From the NCBI GenBank assembly GCA_041581055.1, contig JBFGCT010000134.1, forward strand, positions 1-11,316: a stretch of DNA of 11,316 bases. Reading direction: 5' to 3'. The position numbers and the translations under genes were made by a program. Position 1 is the stretch's first letter; every line of letters begins with the position of its first letter. This DNA is from JBFGCT01 sp041581055 (GTDB taxonomy: Bacteria; Actinomycetota; Acidimicrobiia; Acidimicrobiales; Ilumatobacteraceae). Of the stretch, positions 1 through 7,816 are shown one piece after another. The notes beneath the pieces were generated by a model. The model did no database searches. It was not told the origin of the DNA and saw only the letters and a program-made list of their open reading frames with translations.

Positions 1-929
1 AGGCCGGGGCGGGGCCAGGGGAACGACACGAGACGGCCGGTGGACGACAGCGTCACGAACGCCGTGCGCAGGTCCTCGCCGCCGAAGCTGATGGTGGTCG
101 TCATCGGGTCGTCGGTTGCGTGGTGCTCGATCGTCGCCCCGTCGGGTGAGATCGCGGTGATCCCGGCGTCGGCGATGGTGGCCACGCACACCCAGCCGTC
201 GCCGTCGACGGCCAGGGAGTCGAGGTACTGGAACCCGCCGAGGCCGGCCAGCTGGGCGCTCGGGTCGAGCGGGATCACCGCCGCCAGCTCGCCCGGCCCG
301 ACGACCCGCCGCCGCTGGACGCGGTTGGTGTGCGTCTCGGCCCAGTACAGCGTCCAGAGGTCGGGCGACAGGCCGATGCCGTTGGGCGAGTCGGTCGGGA
401 AGGCCACCTCGCGGATCTCCGAGCCGTCGGCGCGCGCCCAGTAGATCGCCGAGAGGTCGGCCTTGCGGGTCGTCGCGTCGCGGATGCCGTGGTCGGTGAA
501 CCAGAACCCGCCGTGGCCGTCCATCACGATGTCGTTCGGGCCCCGCAGCGGGCGGCCGTCGCACTCGGTGTAGAGGTCGGTGACGGTTCCGTCGTGCAGG
601 TCGACCCGCTGGATCCGGCCGCCGATGTAGCGGGAGGGATCGTGGCCGCCCGGGAACAGCATCCCGTCGATCTCGATCGGGCTGAACGCGCCGCCGTTGT
701 TGCACAGGTACGCCGCGCCGTCGGGTCCGATGGCGACCCCGTTGGGGCCACCGTCGATCTCGGCGATCGTGTCCTTGTCGCCGCCGGGGCGGACCCGCGT
801 CAGCCGCTGACCGAACATCTCGACGACGATGATCGAGCCGTCGGGCATGGCGACCGGACCTTCCGGGAACCGCAGCCCGTCGGCGACCTCGGTGAGCTCG
901 GGTGTGAATCGGGCGGCGGCGCTGCTCAT
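1..929 (-). CDS. SMP-30/gluconolactonase-family beta-propeller protein (3' end cut by window edge)
   Basis: Reading the minus strand from the ATG at 929 gives 309 codons without a stop before the window edge, so the C-terminus is missing. The protein matches the SMP-30/gluconolactonase/LRE family, six-bladed propellers that hydrolyse sugar lactones or related esters using one divalent metal. The expected metal-site motifs are present: E23 in FPEGPV, N183 in SPNGIGLSPD and D237 in YLDSLAVDGDG, plus the GPND segment around N132. No signal peptide is visible, so it is probably cytoplasmic. With 309 residues already present it is near the usual family length of about 290-330, so little is likely missing. 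It starts 60 bp after the end of ftsK on the same strand and could be co-transcribed, although a weak stem-loop lies between them. The Shine-Dalgarno is poor. The exact substrate cannot be told from sequence. The family call is firm, the lactonase activity is inferred. Confidence 0.88.
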   Translation of the reverse strand, partial: MSSAAARFTPELTEVADGLRFPEGPVAMPDGSIIVVEMFGQRLTRVRPGGDKDTIAEIDGGPNGVAIGPDGAAYLCNNGGAFSPIEIDGMLFPGGHDPSRYIGGRIQRVDLHDGTVTDLYTECDGRPLRGPNDIVMDGHGGFWFTDHGIRDATTRKADLSAIYWARADGSEIREVAFPTDSPNGIGLSPDLWTLYWAETHTNRVQRRRVVGPGELAAVIPLDPSAQLAGLGGFQYLDSLAVDGDGWVCVATIADAGITAISPDGATIEHHATDDPMTTTISFGGEDLRTAFVTLSSTGRLVSFPWPRPG

Positions 930-951
930 CGCGCCATCTTGGCAACCGCGG

Positions 952-972
952 CCCCGCCTGTCGTCAGCGGGC
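952..972 (-). terminator. Weak GC stem-loop between ftsK and the SMP-30 gene
   Basis: The arms CCCGC (953-957) and GCGGG (967-971) can pair around a 9-nt loop, 18 nt past the ftsK stop codon. There is no U-tract, so this may only attenuate transcription into the downstream gene, or may do nothing. Confidence 0.25.
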
Positions 973-989
973 GAACGACGCGACCCGGT

Positions 990-3521
990 TCAGACCTGGC
1001 CGCTCTGCTGGAGGAGCTCGAACTCCTCGACGGTCATCAGCACCGATCGCGCCTTGGAGCCCTCGCTCGGCCCGACGACGCCGCGTTGCTCGAGCAGGTC
1101 CATGATGCGCCCGGCGCGAGCGAAGCCGACCTTCAACTTGCGCTGCAGCATCGACGTCGAACCGAGCTGGCTGCGCACGACCAACTCCATCGCCTGGCGC
1201 ATCATCGCCGCGTCGTCGTCCTCGTCACCGGCGGAGAACGCGTGGGCGTCGGAGGTCACGTCGAACCCGCCGCCCGGCCCGCCACCGGCCGTCGGCGGCG
1301 TCAGCGCGCCCGCGCCCTCGACATCGTCCTCGACGTCGGTCGAGTAGACCGGCTCGGGAGCCTGCGCCCGCCAATGGGCGACGATCCGGCGGACCTCGTC
1401 CTCGCTGACGAACGACCCCTGGATCCGGTTGGCGACCGAGGAGTTGCCGGGCAGGAGCAACATGTCGCCCTTGCCGACGAGCTTCTCCGCGCCGGGCTGG
1501 TCGAGGATCACCCGCGAGTCGGTCAGGCTCGACACGGCGAACGCCATCCGGGCGGGGATGTTGGCCTTGATCACCCCGGTGATCACATTGACCGACGGCC
1601 GCTGGGTGGCGACGATCAGGTGGATGCCGACCGCCCGCGCCTTCTGGGCGATCCGGGTGATCGACTCCTCGACATCGCGGGCCGCGACCATCATCAGGTC
1701 GTTCAGCTCGTCGACGACGACGACGATGAACGGCATCGGTTCGAACGGCTCCGCGTCGTCGGGGTCGGAGGTGCGTGGGGTCTCGATCGAGCCGGCCGCC
1801 ACCGCCTTGTTGTAGCCGGCGACATCGCGATACCCGAGGTCGGAGAGCACGTCGTAGCGCCGCTCCATCTCCTTGACCGCCCACCCGAGCGCGTTGGCCG
1901 CCTTCTTCGGGTTCGTGACCGGCTGGGTCAGCAGGTGCGGGAGCCGCTGGTACTGACCCATCTCGACCTGCTTCGGGTCGATCAGGATGAGGCGCACCTC
2001 GTCGGGCGTGGTGCGCATGAGTAGGGACGTGATGATGCAGTTGAGCCCGCTCGACTTGCCGGCGCCGGTCGCTCCGGCGATCAGCAGATGGGGTGTGGAG
2101 GCGAGGTCGAGGAAGACGGGGCGGCCGGCGATGTCCTTGCCGATCGCGACGTCGAGGGGATGGGTCGCGGCCGCCGCCTCGGGCGACGACAGCAGGTCGC
2201 CGAGCGCGACGAGCTGGCGCTGGTGGTTCGGGACCTCGACGCCGATCGCCGACCGCCCGGGGATCGGAGCGAGGATGCGGACGTCGGTCGCCGCCATCGC
2301 GTAGGCGATGTCTTTCTGCAGGCTCGTCACCTTGGCGACCTTCACCCCGGGTCCGAGCTCGAGCTCGAACCGGGTCACCGTCGGCCCGACCGTCATCCCG
2401 ACGAGCGTCGTGTCGACGTTGTGGGAGTCCAGCGACTCCTGGAGCGTCTGGCCGCGCGCCTCGATCGACTTGCGGTCGACCGTGATCGCGCCCGGCCGGT
2501 CGAGCATGCTCGGTGGCGGCAGCACCCACTCGCCGACCCGCCCGTCGCCGGCGGCCACCGCTCCGCCGTCGGCCCCGGTGGAGATCTTCGGCCTGTGCTT
2601 GCGCTTCGGCTTGGCCGCCTCCGCGAACTCGTCGCCGTCGGCCTCGAAGTCGTACACGGTCGTCGAATCGGTCGGCGTGGTGGGCTGGCCGGTGACCTCG
2701 ATCGCGCCGAACGCGCCCGGCTCGAGCGCCCGGTCGGGCTCGCCGGCGTCGTCGCGGTCGGAGTTCAGCGTCGAGATGTTGCTGATGCCGGACTTGGCGG
2801 CGCGGCCGAGCGGACGCATGACGGCGTTGAGCACCCCACCGGTCTGCGTCGCCATCGTCCGCAGCGACGTGCGGGTGATCAGCAGGATGCCGCCGAGCAA
2901 CAGCGCGATCAGGACGACGACGGCGCCGGCCGACGCGACGAGCGCCTGCAACGGCTCGGCGATGAGCGCCCCGAGCCAACCGCCGGCGTCTCCGAACTCG
3001 TCGAAGCCGGCCGAGATCTTGTCGGGCCCGCGCACGATGTGCAGCAACCCGAGCATCGCCACGGCGACCAGCGCCCAGCCGACCGCCAGCCGGAACGGGC
3101 TGTAGGACCGGCCCCGGCGGACGAGCGCGACACCGGCGAGGATCAGGACGGCGGGCGCAGCGAACCGGCCGAGCCCGGTGAGCCAGCCGGTCAGCGTCTC
3201 GATCCCGCGACCCAGCGGGCCGGCCAGGTTGAAGTACACGCCGAGCCCGAGCAGGACGCCGCCACCGATCAGCCCGAGCCCGAGAAACTCGTGCTCGCGC
3301 CCGGCCACCGCCTCGCGCAACTCCGCGTTCGCCCGGTCACGGCGCGATCGCGGCGCCCCGGGCGGCGTGTCGTCGCGCACCGCGCCCCGGGAGCGCCCGG
3401 ATCCGGACGACCCGTCGGGCGGCGCCGACGAGCGGCTCGTGCGCGCCGTGCGGGCTCGACCGTTCACACTGGTCGAGCGCTTGCCGGGCGATTTCTTCTT
3501 GGAGGGGCCCCAGGTGGACAT
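990..3521 (-). CDS. ftsK: FtsK/SpoIIIE-family DNA translocase
   Basis: This 843-aa protein is the septal DNA pump that moves chromosome termini through the closing division septum and helps dimer resolution. It begins with a basic, Ser/Pro-rich tail (1-75) and has four predicted membrane helices (about 78-100, 115-135, 143-162 and 195-216). A disordered linker runs to about 330. The alpha/beta motor follows, with Walker A GATGAGKS at 483-490, IDPKQVEM at 514-521, Walker B VVVVDELNDLMM at 600-611 and ATQRPS at 638-643. An acidic linker (720-770) leads to the C-terminal gamma winged helix (about 775-838, with SMLQRKLKVGFARAGRIMDLLE) that reads polar KOPS/SRS-type sites. Length is typical of short actinobacterial FtsK. 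The frame is open upstream to a GTG at 3581, but ATG 3521 is preferred: it has a G-rich Shine-Dalgarno-like run just upstream and begins a typical basic tail. Identification is very secure. Confidence 0.96.
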   Translation of the reverse strand: MSTWGPSKKKSPGKRSTSVNGRARTARTSRSSAPPDGSSGSGRSRGAVRDDTPPGAPRSRRDRANAELREAVAGREHEFLGLGLIGGGVLLGLGVYFNLAGPLGRGIETLTGWLTGLGRFAAPAVLILAGVALVRRGRSYSPFRLAVGWALVAVAMLGLLHIVRGPDKISAGFDEFGDAGGWLGALIAEPLQALVASAGAVVVLIALLLGGILLITRTSLRTMATQTGGVLNAVMRPLGRAAKSGISNISTLNSDRDDAGEPDRALEPGAFGAIEVTGQPTTPTDSTTVYDFEADGDEFAEAAKPKRKHRPKISTGADGGAVAAGDGRVGEWVLPPPSMLDRPGAITVDRKSIEARGQTLQESLDSHNVDTTLVGMTVGPTVTRFELELGPGVKVAKVTSLQKDIAYAMAATDVRILAPIPGRSAIGVEVPNHQRQLVALGDLLSSPEAAAATHPLDVAIGKDIAGRPVFLDLASTPHLLIAGATGAGKSSGLNCIITSLLMRTTPDEVRLILIDPKQVEMGQYQRLPHLLTQPVTNPKKAANALGWAVKEMERRYDVLSDLGYRDVAGYNKAVAAGSIETPRTSDPDDAEPFEPMPFIVVVVDELNDLMMVAARDVEESITRIAQKARAVGIHLIVATQRPSVNVITGVIKANIPARMAFAVSSLTDSRVILDQPGAEKLVGKGDMLLLPGNSSVANRIQGSFVSEDEVRRIVAHWRAQAPEPVYSTDVEDDVEGAGALTPPTAGGGPGGGFDVTSDAHAFSAGDEDDDAAMMRQAMELVVRSQLGSTSMLQRKLKVGFARAGRIMDLLEQRGVVGPSEGSKARSVLMTVEEFELLQQSGQV

Positions 3522-3596
3522 GGCTGGCCCCCACGGTAGCAAGGGGGTGGTTCTTCGCTCCGCCACGAGGCGGGCCGCCACGTCGGCTTGACCGGC

Positions 3597-4187
3597 TCAG
3601 CGGGGGTCGACGGCGAGGATCGCCCCGTCGCCGGCAACCTCGATATCGAGCACACCACCTTGCTCGGAGCGCGCCGACACGATGTAGCGCACGGCGCCGT
3701 TCGGCCCGCCCTCGACACTCAACGCGTCCACCGTGACCGTTGGCAACTCACGTTCGACGCGGCTGAGCACGGTGTTCGGGTCGAACCCGATCGCCCCCGC
3801 GGTGAACGTCTCGCCGGAGGCCCCCTCGAGCCGGGGCGCAGGGTCGAGCAACTCGCCGTCGAGATAGACGTACGGCAGTGCTGCGGTCGCGCCGTCGACG
3901 GCCACGAAGACGTTCGTGAGCTGGACATTCGCGGTGACCTCGAAGAACTCCTGCCCCTCACCGAGTTCTGCCTCGACCAGGGCGACGGCCCGCTGAACGT
4001 CGCCGACCCAGTCCGGCGCCGACGCCGACGTGCGGCCGTCCCCGCCCGCTCCCCCTCCCCCGCAGGCGATCACGGCGAGCGGGCAAGCCAGCGCCGCCGA
4101 AGCGCGAGCCATCCGTCGAAACGTGCGCCGGGGCGCCGCGACGTCCCCGCCACCGGTGTGGTCGACACGAGGACTCACGGACCGCAT
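3597..4187 (-). CDS. Small secreted lipoprotein of unknown function
   Basis: The product is 196 aa from the ATG at 4187. The N-terminal part carries RRTFRR (20-25), a short hydrophobic stretch and the lipobox V-I-A-C ending at C42. A glycine-rich spacer (GGGGAGGDG) follows, as is common after a lipidated cysteine. The RR-x-F pattern resembles a Tat signal, suggesting a possible Tat-exported lipoprotein. The mature part (about 50-196) is a small soluble domain with alternating beta-rich segments and no motif I recognise. Its phrases on an amphipathic start (DWVGDVQRAVALVEAELGEG) and a C-terminal DIEVAGDGAILAVDPR are reminiscent of PepSY-like or LppX-like folds, but I cannot assign it. A second ATG at 4112 would give 171 aa, keeping the lipobox but losing the RR motif. 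An upstream GTG at 4208 is also in frame. It lies 63 bp after the signal-peptidase fusion and 75 bp before ftsK, all on one strand, so it could belong to either unit. Confidence 0.75.
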   Translation of the reverse strand: MRSVSPRVDHTGGGDVAAPRRTFRRMARASAALACPLAVIACGGGGAGGDGRTSASAPDWVGDVQRAVALVEAELGEGQEFFEVTANVQLTNVFVAVDGATAALPYVYLDGELLDPAPRLEGASGETFTAGAIGFDPNTVLSRVERELPTVTVDALSVEGGPNGAVRYIVSARSEQGGVLDIEVAGDGAILAVDPR

Positions 4188-4250
4188 TCGTACCCGCGGT
4201 GCGACCACAGCCGCAAGTCACGTCGCCCGGCGGCGCACCCGGCGTCGCGG

Positions 4251-7200
4251 CTACGGCGTGCCGTTGGCCTTGATCGTCGCGACGAGGACGACGTGGCGGT
4301 TGATCGAGGCGTCGAAGCTCATGCTCGGCTGCTCGGTCCCGTCGGTGGTGGCCTCGAGGAACGCGGTCGCCAGCGTCGAGGACAGCAGCGTCTGGTCGGT
4401 CCCCTCCGTGTAGCCGGCCGGGTCGGTGTATGTGCCGCTCATCCCACCCATCGCGGCGACGATCACGATGTCGCCGCGGCCCACGCCGACCGGGTCGACC
4501 GGTTGGATCGGGTTGGTCGTCGCCGCATTCGTGCCGATGTTGCCGGTCGGGGCGGTCTGATGCACGCGGTCGAGCGTCACCGCGGCGTACATCTCCTCCA
4601 GCTCATACGGCGCGTCTCCCGCCCAGGTCGGCACGAACGTGCTGTCGGTGGCGGCGTCGATCCCCGCCTCGAGCAGATACCAGAGCTCGGCCCGCGCGCA
4701 GAACGAGCTGGTCGCCCCGTTGGTGCAGATCATGACCTCGGCGGCCGGGGTCAGCGACTGACCGCCGTAGGTGACCGAGGTCAGGTCGCGTTGTCCCTGC
4801 GGGGCGAGGCCCGGGTCGGCACCGTTTTCCACGCCCGCGACGAAGACGAGCATCCGGTCGTCGCCCTGGCCGGCGGTGTGCGTCACACCGGTCGTCCACG
4901 AGTTGGCGACGACCGCCCGTCGGCGGTTGAGCACCGCTCCGGCGATCACCTGCCGGTTCGGACCGGAGTGGGACATCGACGGCGTCTCGGCGCCTGCGCC
5001 AGCGGTCTTGTCCGCCGTGCCGAGCGTCGTCGTCGCCCCAGCGGTTTGGTTGTTGCCGAGCGAGAAGCCGTTCTGCGGCGTGTACGTTCCCGTGTCGCCG
5101 GCGACCGCCCCCGTGACGACGACGTCCCCGGCCACCGTGGTCAGCCCGGTGGTGGTGATCGGATTCGGTGTCGCCGCCGCACTCCGGTTCGCCGCGTTGT
5201 CACCGATCGGATCTGACTGATCGACGCCGTCGAAGAACGCGTGGGAGTACATCGGCAGGTCCGGCGCCGTGTCCCAGGTGGGAACGAACGTGGAGTCCGT
5301 CGCCGCCGCGATCCCCGCCTCGTTCAGGAACCAGATGCCGGTGGAGGCCGTCGGCGCGGTTCCGACGCTGGTTCCGGTCACCTTCGTCATCGCCTGGCCG
5401 CCGTAGCTCACCGACGTGACGCTCGGCCCGGGGACCGACGCGTTGAGCACGACGCCGGCGATCACCTGCCGGTTCGGCCCCGAATGCGACATCGACGGTG
5501 TCTCGGTGGCTCCAGCGGCACTCTTGGACGCGGTTCCGAGCGTCGTCGTCGCCCCCGCGTTCTGGTTGTTCCCGAGCGAGAAGCCGTTCTGCGGCGTGTA
5601 CGTTCCCGTGTCGCCGGCGACCGCCCCCGTCACCACCATCTCGGTTCCGGTGGCGGTCGCCAGCGCGGCGGTGGCGATCGGGTTCGGGGTGGCGGCGCCG
5701 GAGGAGTTCGTCGCCTGGGCGCCGGTCGGCGTCGTCTGGTCGACACTCCCGAAGAACGAGTGCGAGTACATCGGCAGGTCCGGCGCCGTGTCCCAGGTCG
5801 GGACAAACGTCGAATCGGCCGCCGCCGCGATCCCCGCCTCGCCGAGGAACCAGATCTCCGTGGCGGCCGTGGTGGCCACCCCCACGCTCACGCCGGTCAG
5901 CTTCGTCATCGCCTGGCCGCCGAAGCTCACCGAGGTGACCGTCGGCGCGACCGCGGTGGTCGACGCGTTCAACACGACGCCGGCGATCACCTGGCGGTTC
6001 GGCCCCGAATGCGACATCGACGGAGTCTCGGTCGCGGCGGTGGCGAGTTTGGTGGCAGTTCCGAGCGTCGTCGTCGCCCCCGCGTCCTGGTTGTTCCCGA
6101 GGACGAATCCGTTCTGCGGCGTGTACGTGCCGAGGTTCCCGGCGACCGCTCCCGTCACCACGACGTCGGTCCCCGACGTCGTCGCCAGCGCGGCCGTCGT
6201 GATCGGGTTGGGGGAGGCGCCGTCGGAGGAGTTCGTCGCCTGGGCGCCGGTCGGCGTCGTCTGGTCGACGCCCCCGAACAAGGAATGCGAGTACATCGGC
6301 TGGTCCGGCGGCGTGTCCCAGGTCGGGACGAACGTCGCATCGGTCGCCGCCGCGATCCCCGCCTCGTTCAGGATCCAGATCTCGGCGCGGGCCGTCGTCG
6401 ACGTGCCCGCGCTCGCTCCGTCGACCGGGGTGAGGGCTTGACCGCCAAAGGTGACGGACGTGAGCACTGGCGCGGGGGCGGCGGAGTGCTCGTGCCCGGC
6501 GATGAAGACGAGGAGGCGCTCGCTGCCGCTCACCGACGGGTGGGTCGTCCCCGTTCCCCAACCCCCGAGCGAGTGGACGTGCGCGCGCTGTTCGTTCCCG
6601 GTGATCAGGATCAGGCCCCGATCGGCGCCGGCTTCGGCGGCGTGGGAGAGCCCGGTGCCCCAGGCGCCGAGCGTCTGGACGGGCGTCGGGGCCGGGGCGC
6701 TCTGCTCGTTCCCGGTGATCAGGATCAGGCCGCGATCGTCACCCGGCTCGACGGCGTGGGACAGCCCTGTCCCCCAGCTGCCGACGAGCTGCACGTCGGA
6801 CAACCCCGAGGTCGTGGCCGACGCAACGTTCGACGCGACGCTCGTCCAGGGCCCCGCGGTGGTCTCGGCGGCGTAGTAGTACGAGGTTCCGGGCTGCGGT
6901 GAGAAGTTGTCGGCGTGGCTCGAGCTGGCCTGCCCGGGCACGACGGCGATCGACGCGTACCCCGAGTCGGACGCCAGGCTGCGATACAGCTCGTACCCAT
7001 CGGCCCACGCCGTGGCCGACGGCGTCCACGTGAGGTCGATCGAGGTCGGACCGCCGACGCTGGCCCCGAGCGCTGTGGGCGGTGCGACGGCGCCGGCCTG
7101 CACGGAGTTCCCGCTGTTGTCGGTGAGGCCGGCGAACACCGAGCGACTGCGCGTCGTCGACACCCCGACGGCGACCAGCGACAGCAGGATGACGACCACG

Positions 7201-7781
7201 TACGGCGTGAGCTCGCGCGGCGAGTCATGGGGCCGAAGCGTCATCGGCGAGATGTCGGGCTGCGCGCCCCACGGGTCGTACCTGTCGAGCAGCGCCCAGC
7301 GGGAGGTCCAGAGCATCGCCGTGATCGCGAGGAACCCGAGCAGCAGCAAGAGCCATTGCCCGCGATCGATCCACACGAGCGGCGTGGCCACCACCGGGAC
7401 GAGCAGGTGGCCGGTTCCGATGATGTCCTCCGAGCGGATCGTGGTCGAGTCGAGCCGCCCGTTGGCGTCACCCCGCGTGACGTACTCGCCGGACGGGGTG
7501 ACATCGACGACGCGGTGGGTGATCCGTCCGTCGGTCGCGGGATCGTCGAAGACGATGACCGTGCCGAGATCGATCTCGCCGCCGTCGTGGGGAATGACGA
7601 CCACGACGTCACCGGTGTCGATGCTCGGCGCCATCGAACCGGACATCACCGCCACGGGCGACCAGCCGAACAGCGGTGGCGCTGCCGCCGCCCAGAGCGC
7701 CATCCAGAGCAGTGCGCTGGCGGCGACGAGGCTGACCAACCCCGCCGCGAACCGGGCCCGGTCCCTGGCGCTGGGAGGCAT
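4251..7781 (-). CDS. SipW-type signal peptidase fused to a secreted FN3/repeat protein with its own SipW-type signal
   Basis: One continuous 1176-aa frame. Residues 1-165 are an S26 signal peptidase I of the ER/SipW class. They comprise TM1 (about 13-36), nucleophile S49 in SGSMAPS, H89 in ITHRVV (His where LepB-type enzymes use Lys), D105 in RGDAN, and TM2 (about 143-159). A basic 30-residue loop (R161, R167, R183, R189) leads to TM3 (192-208), then TTRSRSVFAGLTDNSGNS at 209-226. This closely resembles the processing region of the TasA-like neighbour (TTSRAAFTQTTDNTGNS). Predicted topology is N-in, catalytic domain out, loop in, C-terminus out. An FN3 domain (232-325), short header repeats and four long beta-rich repeats (439-1172) follow. 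No LPXTG or C-terminal anchor is seen. The start is the ATG at 7781, with GAGGG about 9 nt upstream, 35 bp after the TasA-like stop. An in-frame ATG at 7244 (M180) lacks a Shine-Dalgarno, and third-position GC bias continues through the junction. This supports a real fusion. Self-cleavage is inferred. Confidence 0.9.
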   Translation of the reverse strand: MPPSARDRARFAAGLVSLVAASALLWMALWAAAAPPLFGWSPVAVMSGSMAPSIDTGDVVVVIPHDGGEIDLGTVIVFDDPATDGRITHRVVDVTPSGEYVTRGDANGRLDSTTIRSEDIIGTGHLLVPVVATPLVWIDRGQWLLLLLGFLAITAMLWTSRWALLDRYDPWGAQPDISPMTLRPHDSPRELTPYVVVILLSLVAVGVSTTRSRSVFAGLTDNSGNSVQAGAVAPPTALGASVGGPTSIDLTWTPSATAWADGYELYRSLASDSGYASIAVVPGQASSSHADNFSPQPGTSYYYAAETTAGPWTSVASNVASATTSGLSDVQLVGSWGTGLSHAVEPGDDRGLILITGNEQSAPAPTPVQTLGAWGTGLSHAAEAGADRGLILITGNEQRAHVHSLGGWGTGTTHPSVSGSERLLVFIAGHEHSAAPAPVLTSVTFGGQALTPVDGASAGTSTTARAEIWILNEAGIAAATDATFVPTWDTPPDQPMYSHSLFGGVDQTTPTGAQATNSSDGASPNPITTAALATTSGTDVVVTGAVAGNLGTYTPQNGFVLGNNQDAGATTTLGTATKLATAATETPSMSHSGPNRQVIAGVVLNASTTAVAPTVTSVSFGGQAMTKLTGVSVGVATTAATEIWFLGEAGIAAAADSTFVPTWDTAPDLPMYSHSFFGSVDQTTPTGAQATNSSGAATPNPIATAALATATGTEMVVTGAVAGDTGTYTPQNGFSLGNNQNAGATTTLGTASKSAAGATETPSMSHSGPNRQVIAGVVLNASVPGPSVTSVSYGGQAMTKVTGTSVGTAPTASTGIWFLNEAGIAAATDSTFVPTWDTAPDLPMYSHAFFDGVDQSDPIGDNAANRSAAATPNPITTTGLTTVAGDVVVTGAVAGDTGTYTPQNGFSLGNNQTAGATTTLGTADKTAGAGAETPSMSHSGPNRQVIAGAVLNRRRAVVANSWTTGVTHTAGQGDDRMLVFVAGVENGADPGLAPQGQRDLTSVTYGGQSLTPAAEVMICTNGATSSFCARAELWYLLEAGIDAATDSTFVPTWAGDAPYELEEMYAAVTLDRVHQTAPTGNIGTNAATTNPIQPVDPVGVGRGDIVIVAAMGGMSGTYTDPAGYTEGTDQTLLSSTLATAFLEATTDGTEQPSMSFDASINRHVVLVATIKANGTP
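4266..6467 (-). repeat. Four tandem ~170-aa beta-rich repeat bodies in the fusion protein
   Basis: The bodies lie at 6467-5961, 5942-5436, 5423-4926 and 4784-4266, reading along the gene. Each begins TSVT/S-[FY]-GGQ, passes through a [AT]x-[IL]W-[IFY]L-xEAGI segment and a DxTFVPTW block, then TP(T)G, NPI, V(V)VTGAVAG and a GTYT segment. Each ends in PSMSxxxxNRxVI/VL. The middle copies are most alike and the last is the most divergent; it gains C1019 and C1028, a possible disulfide. The domain looks like an extracellular beta-sandwich. I do not recognise a named family, and carbohydrate binding or adhesion is only a guess. Confidence 0.85.
5056..5630. repeat. 59-bp identical direct repeat between adjacent repeat bodies
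   Basis: Positions 5056-5114 and 5572-5630 are the same 59 bases, offset by 516 bp (172 codons). The corresponding stretch of the first body (around 6109) is clearly diverged in its second half. The long identity points to recent duplication or gene conversion between the second and third repeat bodies. Confidence 0.9.
6486..6782 (-). repeat. Three short WGTG header repeats (two orphan, one attached to a full body)
   Basis: Residues 334-360, 372-398 and 406-432 share the pattern WGTG-x3-H-x3-G-x-[DE]R-[GL]-L-hydrophobic-x2-G-x-E. A fourth copy sits at 960-986 (nt 4910-4824), just ahead of the last body. A header followed by a body appears to be the complete unit. The first two headers have no body behind them, and the two middle bodies have no header. 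This pattern suggests partial duplications and deletions during expansion. Confidence 0.8.
6807..7088 (-). other. Fibronectin type III domain within the fusion protein
   Basis: Residues 232-325 of the fusion read as an FN3 module: PPTALGAS at the start, SIDLTWTPS as the B-strand tryptophan, DGYELYRS as the C-strand, then PGTSYYYAAETTAG as the F-strand with its usual tyrosines. It sits directly after the internal signal and before the repeats. This is typical of bacterial secreted proteins, where FN3 acts as a spacer or adhesive module. Confidence 0.75.
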
Positions 7782-7816
7782 GCGGTGACGCCCTCGGGTC
7801 GGTGCCGACCCAGGTC

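Noticed and set aside
926..937. Three-codon ORF ATG-GCG-CGA-TGA overlapping the SMP-30 start by ATGA
   Set aside because: Too short to judge and likely chance in GC-rich sequence; no Shine-Dalgarno for it.
330..3539. Long plus-strand frames (330-2024 and 2088-3539) and another minus-strand frame (1225-2979) over ftsK
   Set aside because: Translations are Arg/Asp/Ala-rich with no domains, as expected for shadows of a GC-rich gene. The FtsK frame has full motif support.
4191..4250. Terminator between the signal-peptidase fusion and the lipoprotein
   Set aside because: The stretch is GC-rich with overlapping CGCCGGG-like runs but no clean stem-loop.
5241..6902. 553-aa and other frames overlapping the repeat region
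   Set aside because: They reflect the repeats in the wrong frame (RRRVRR-type strings). The in-frame peptide has coherent beta-rich repeats.
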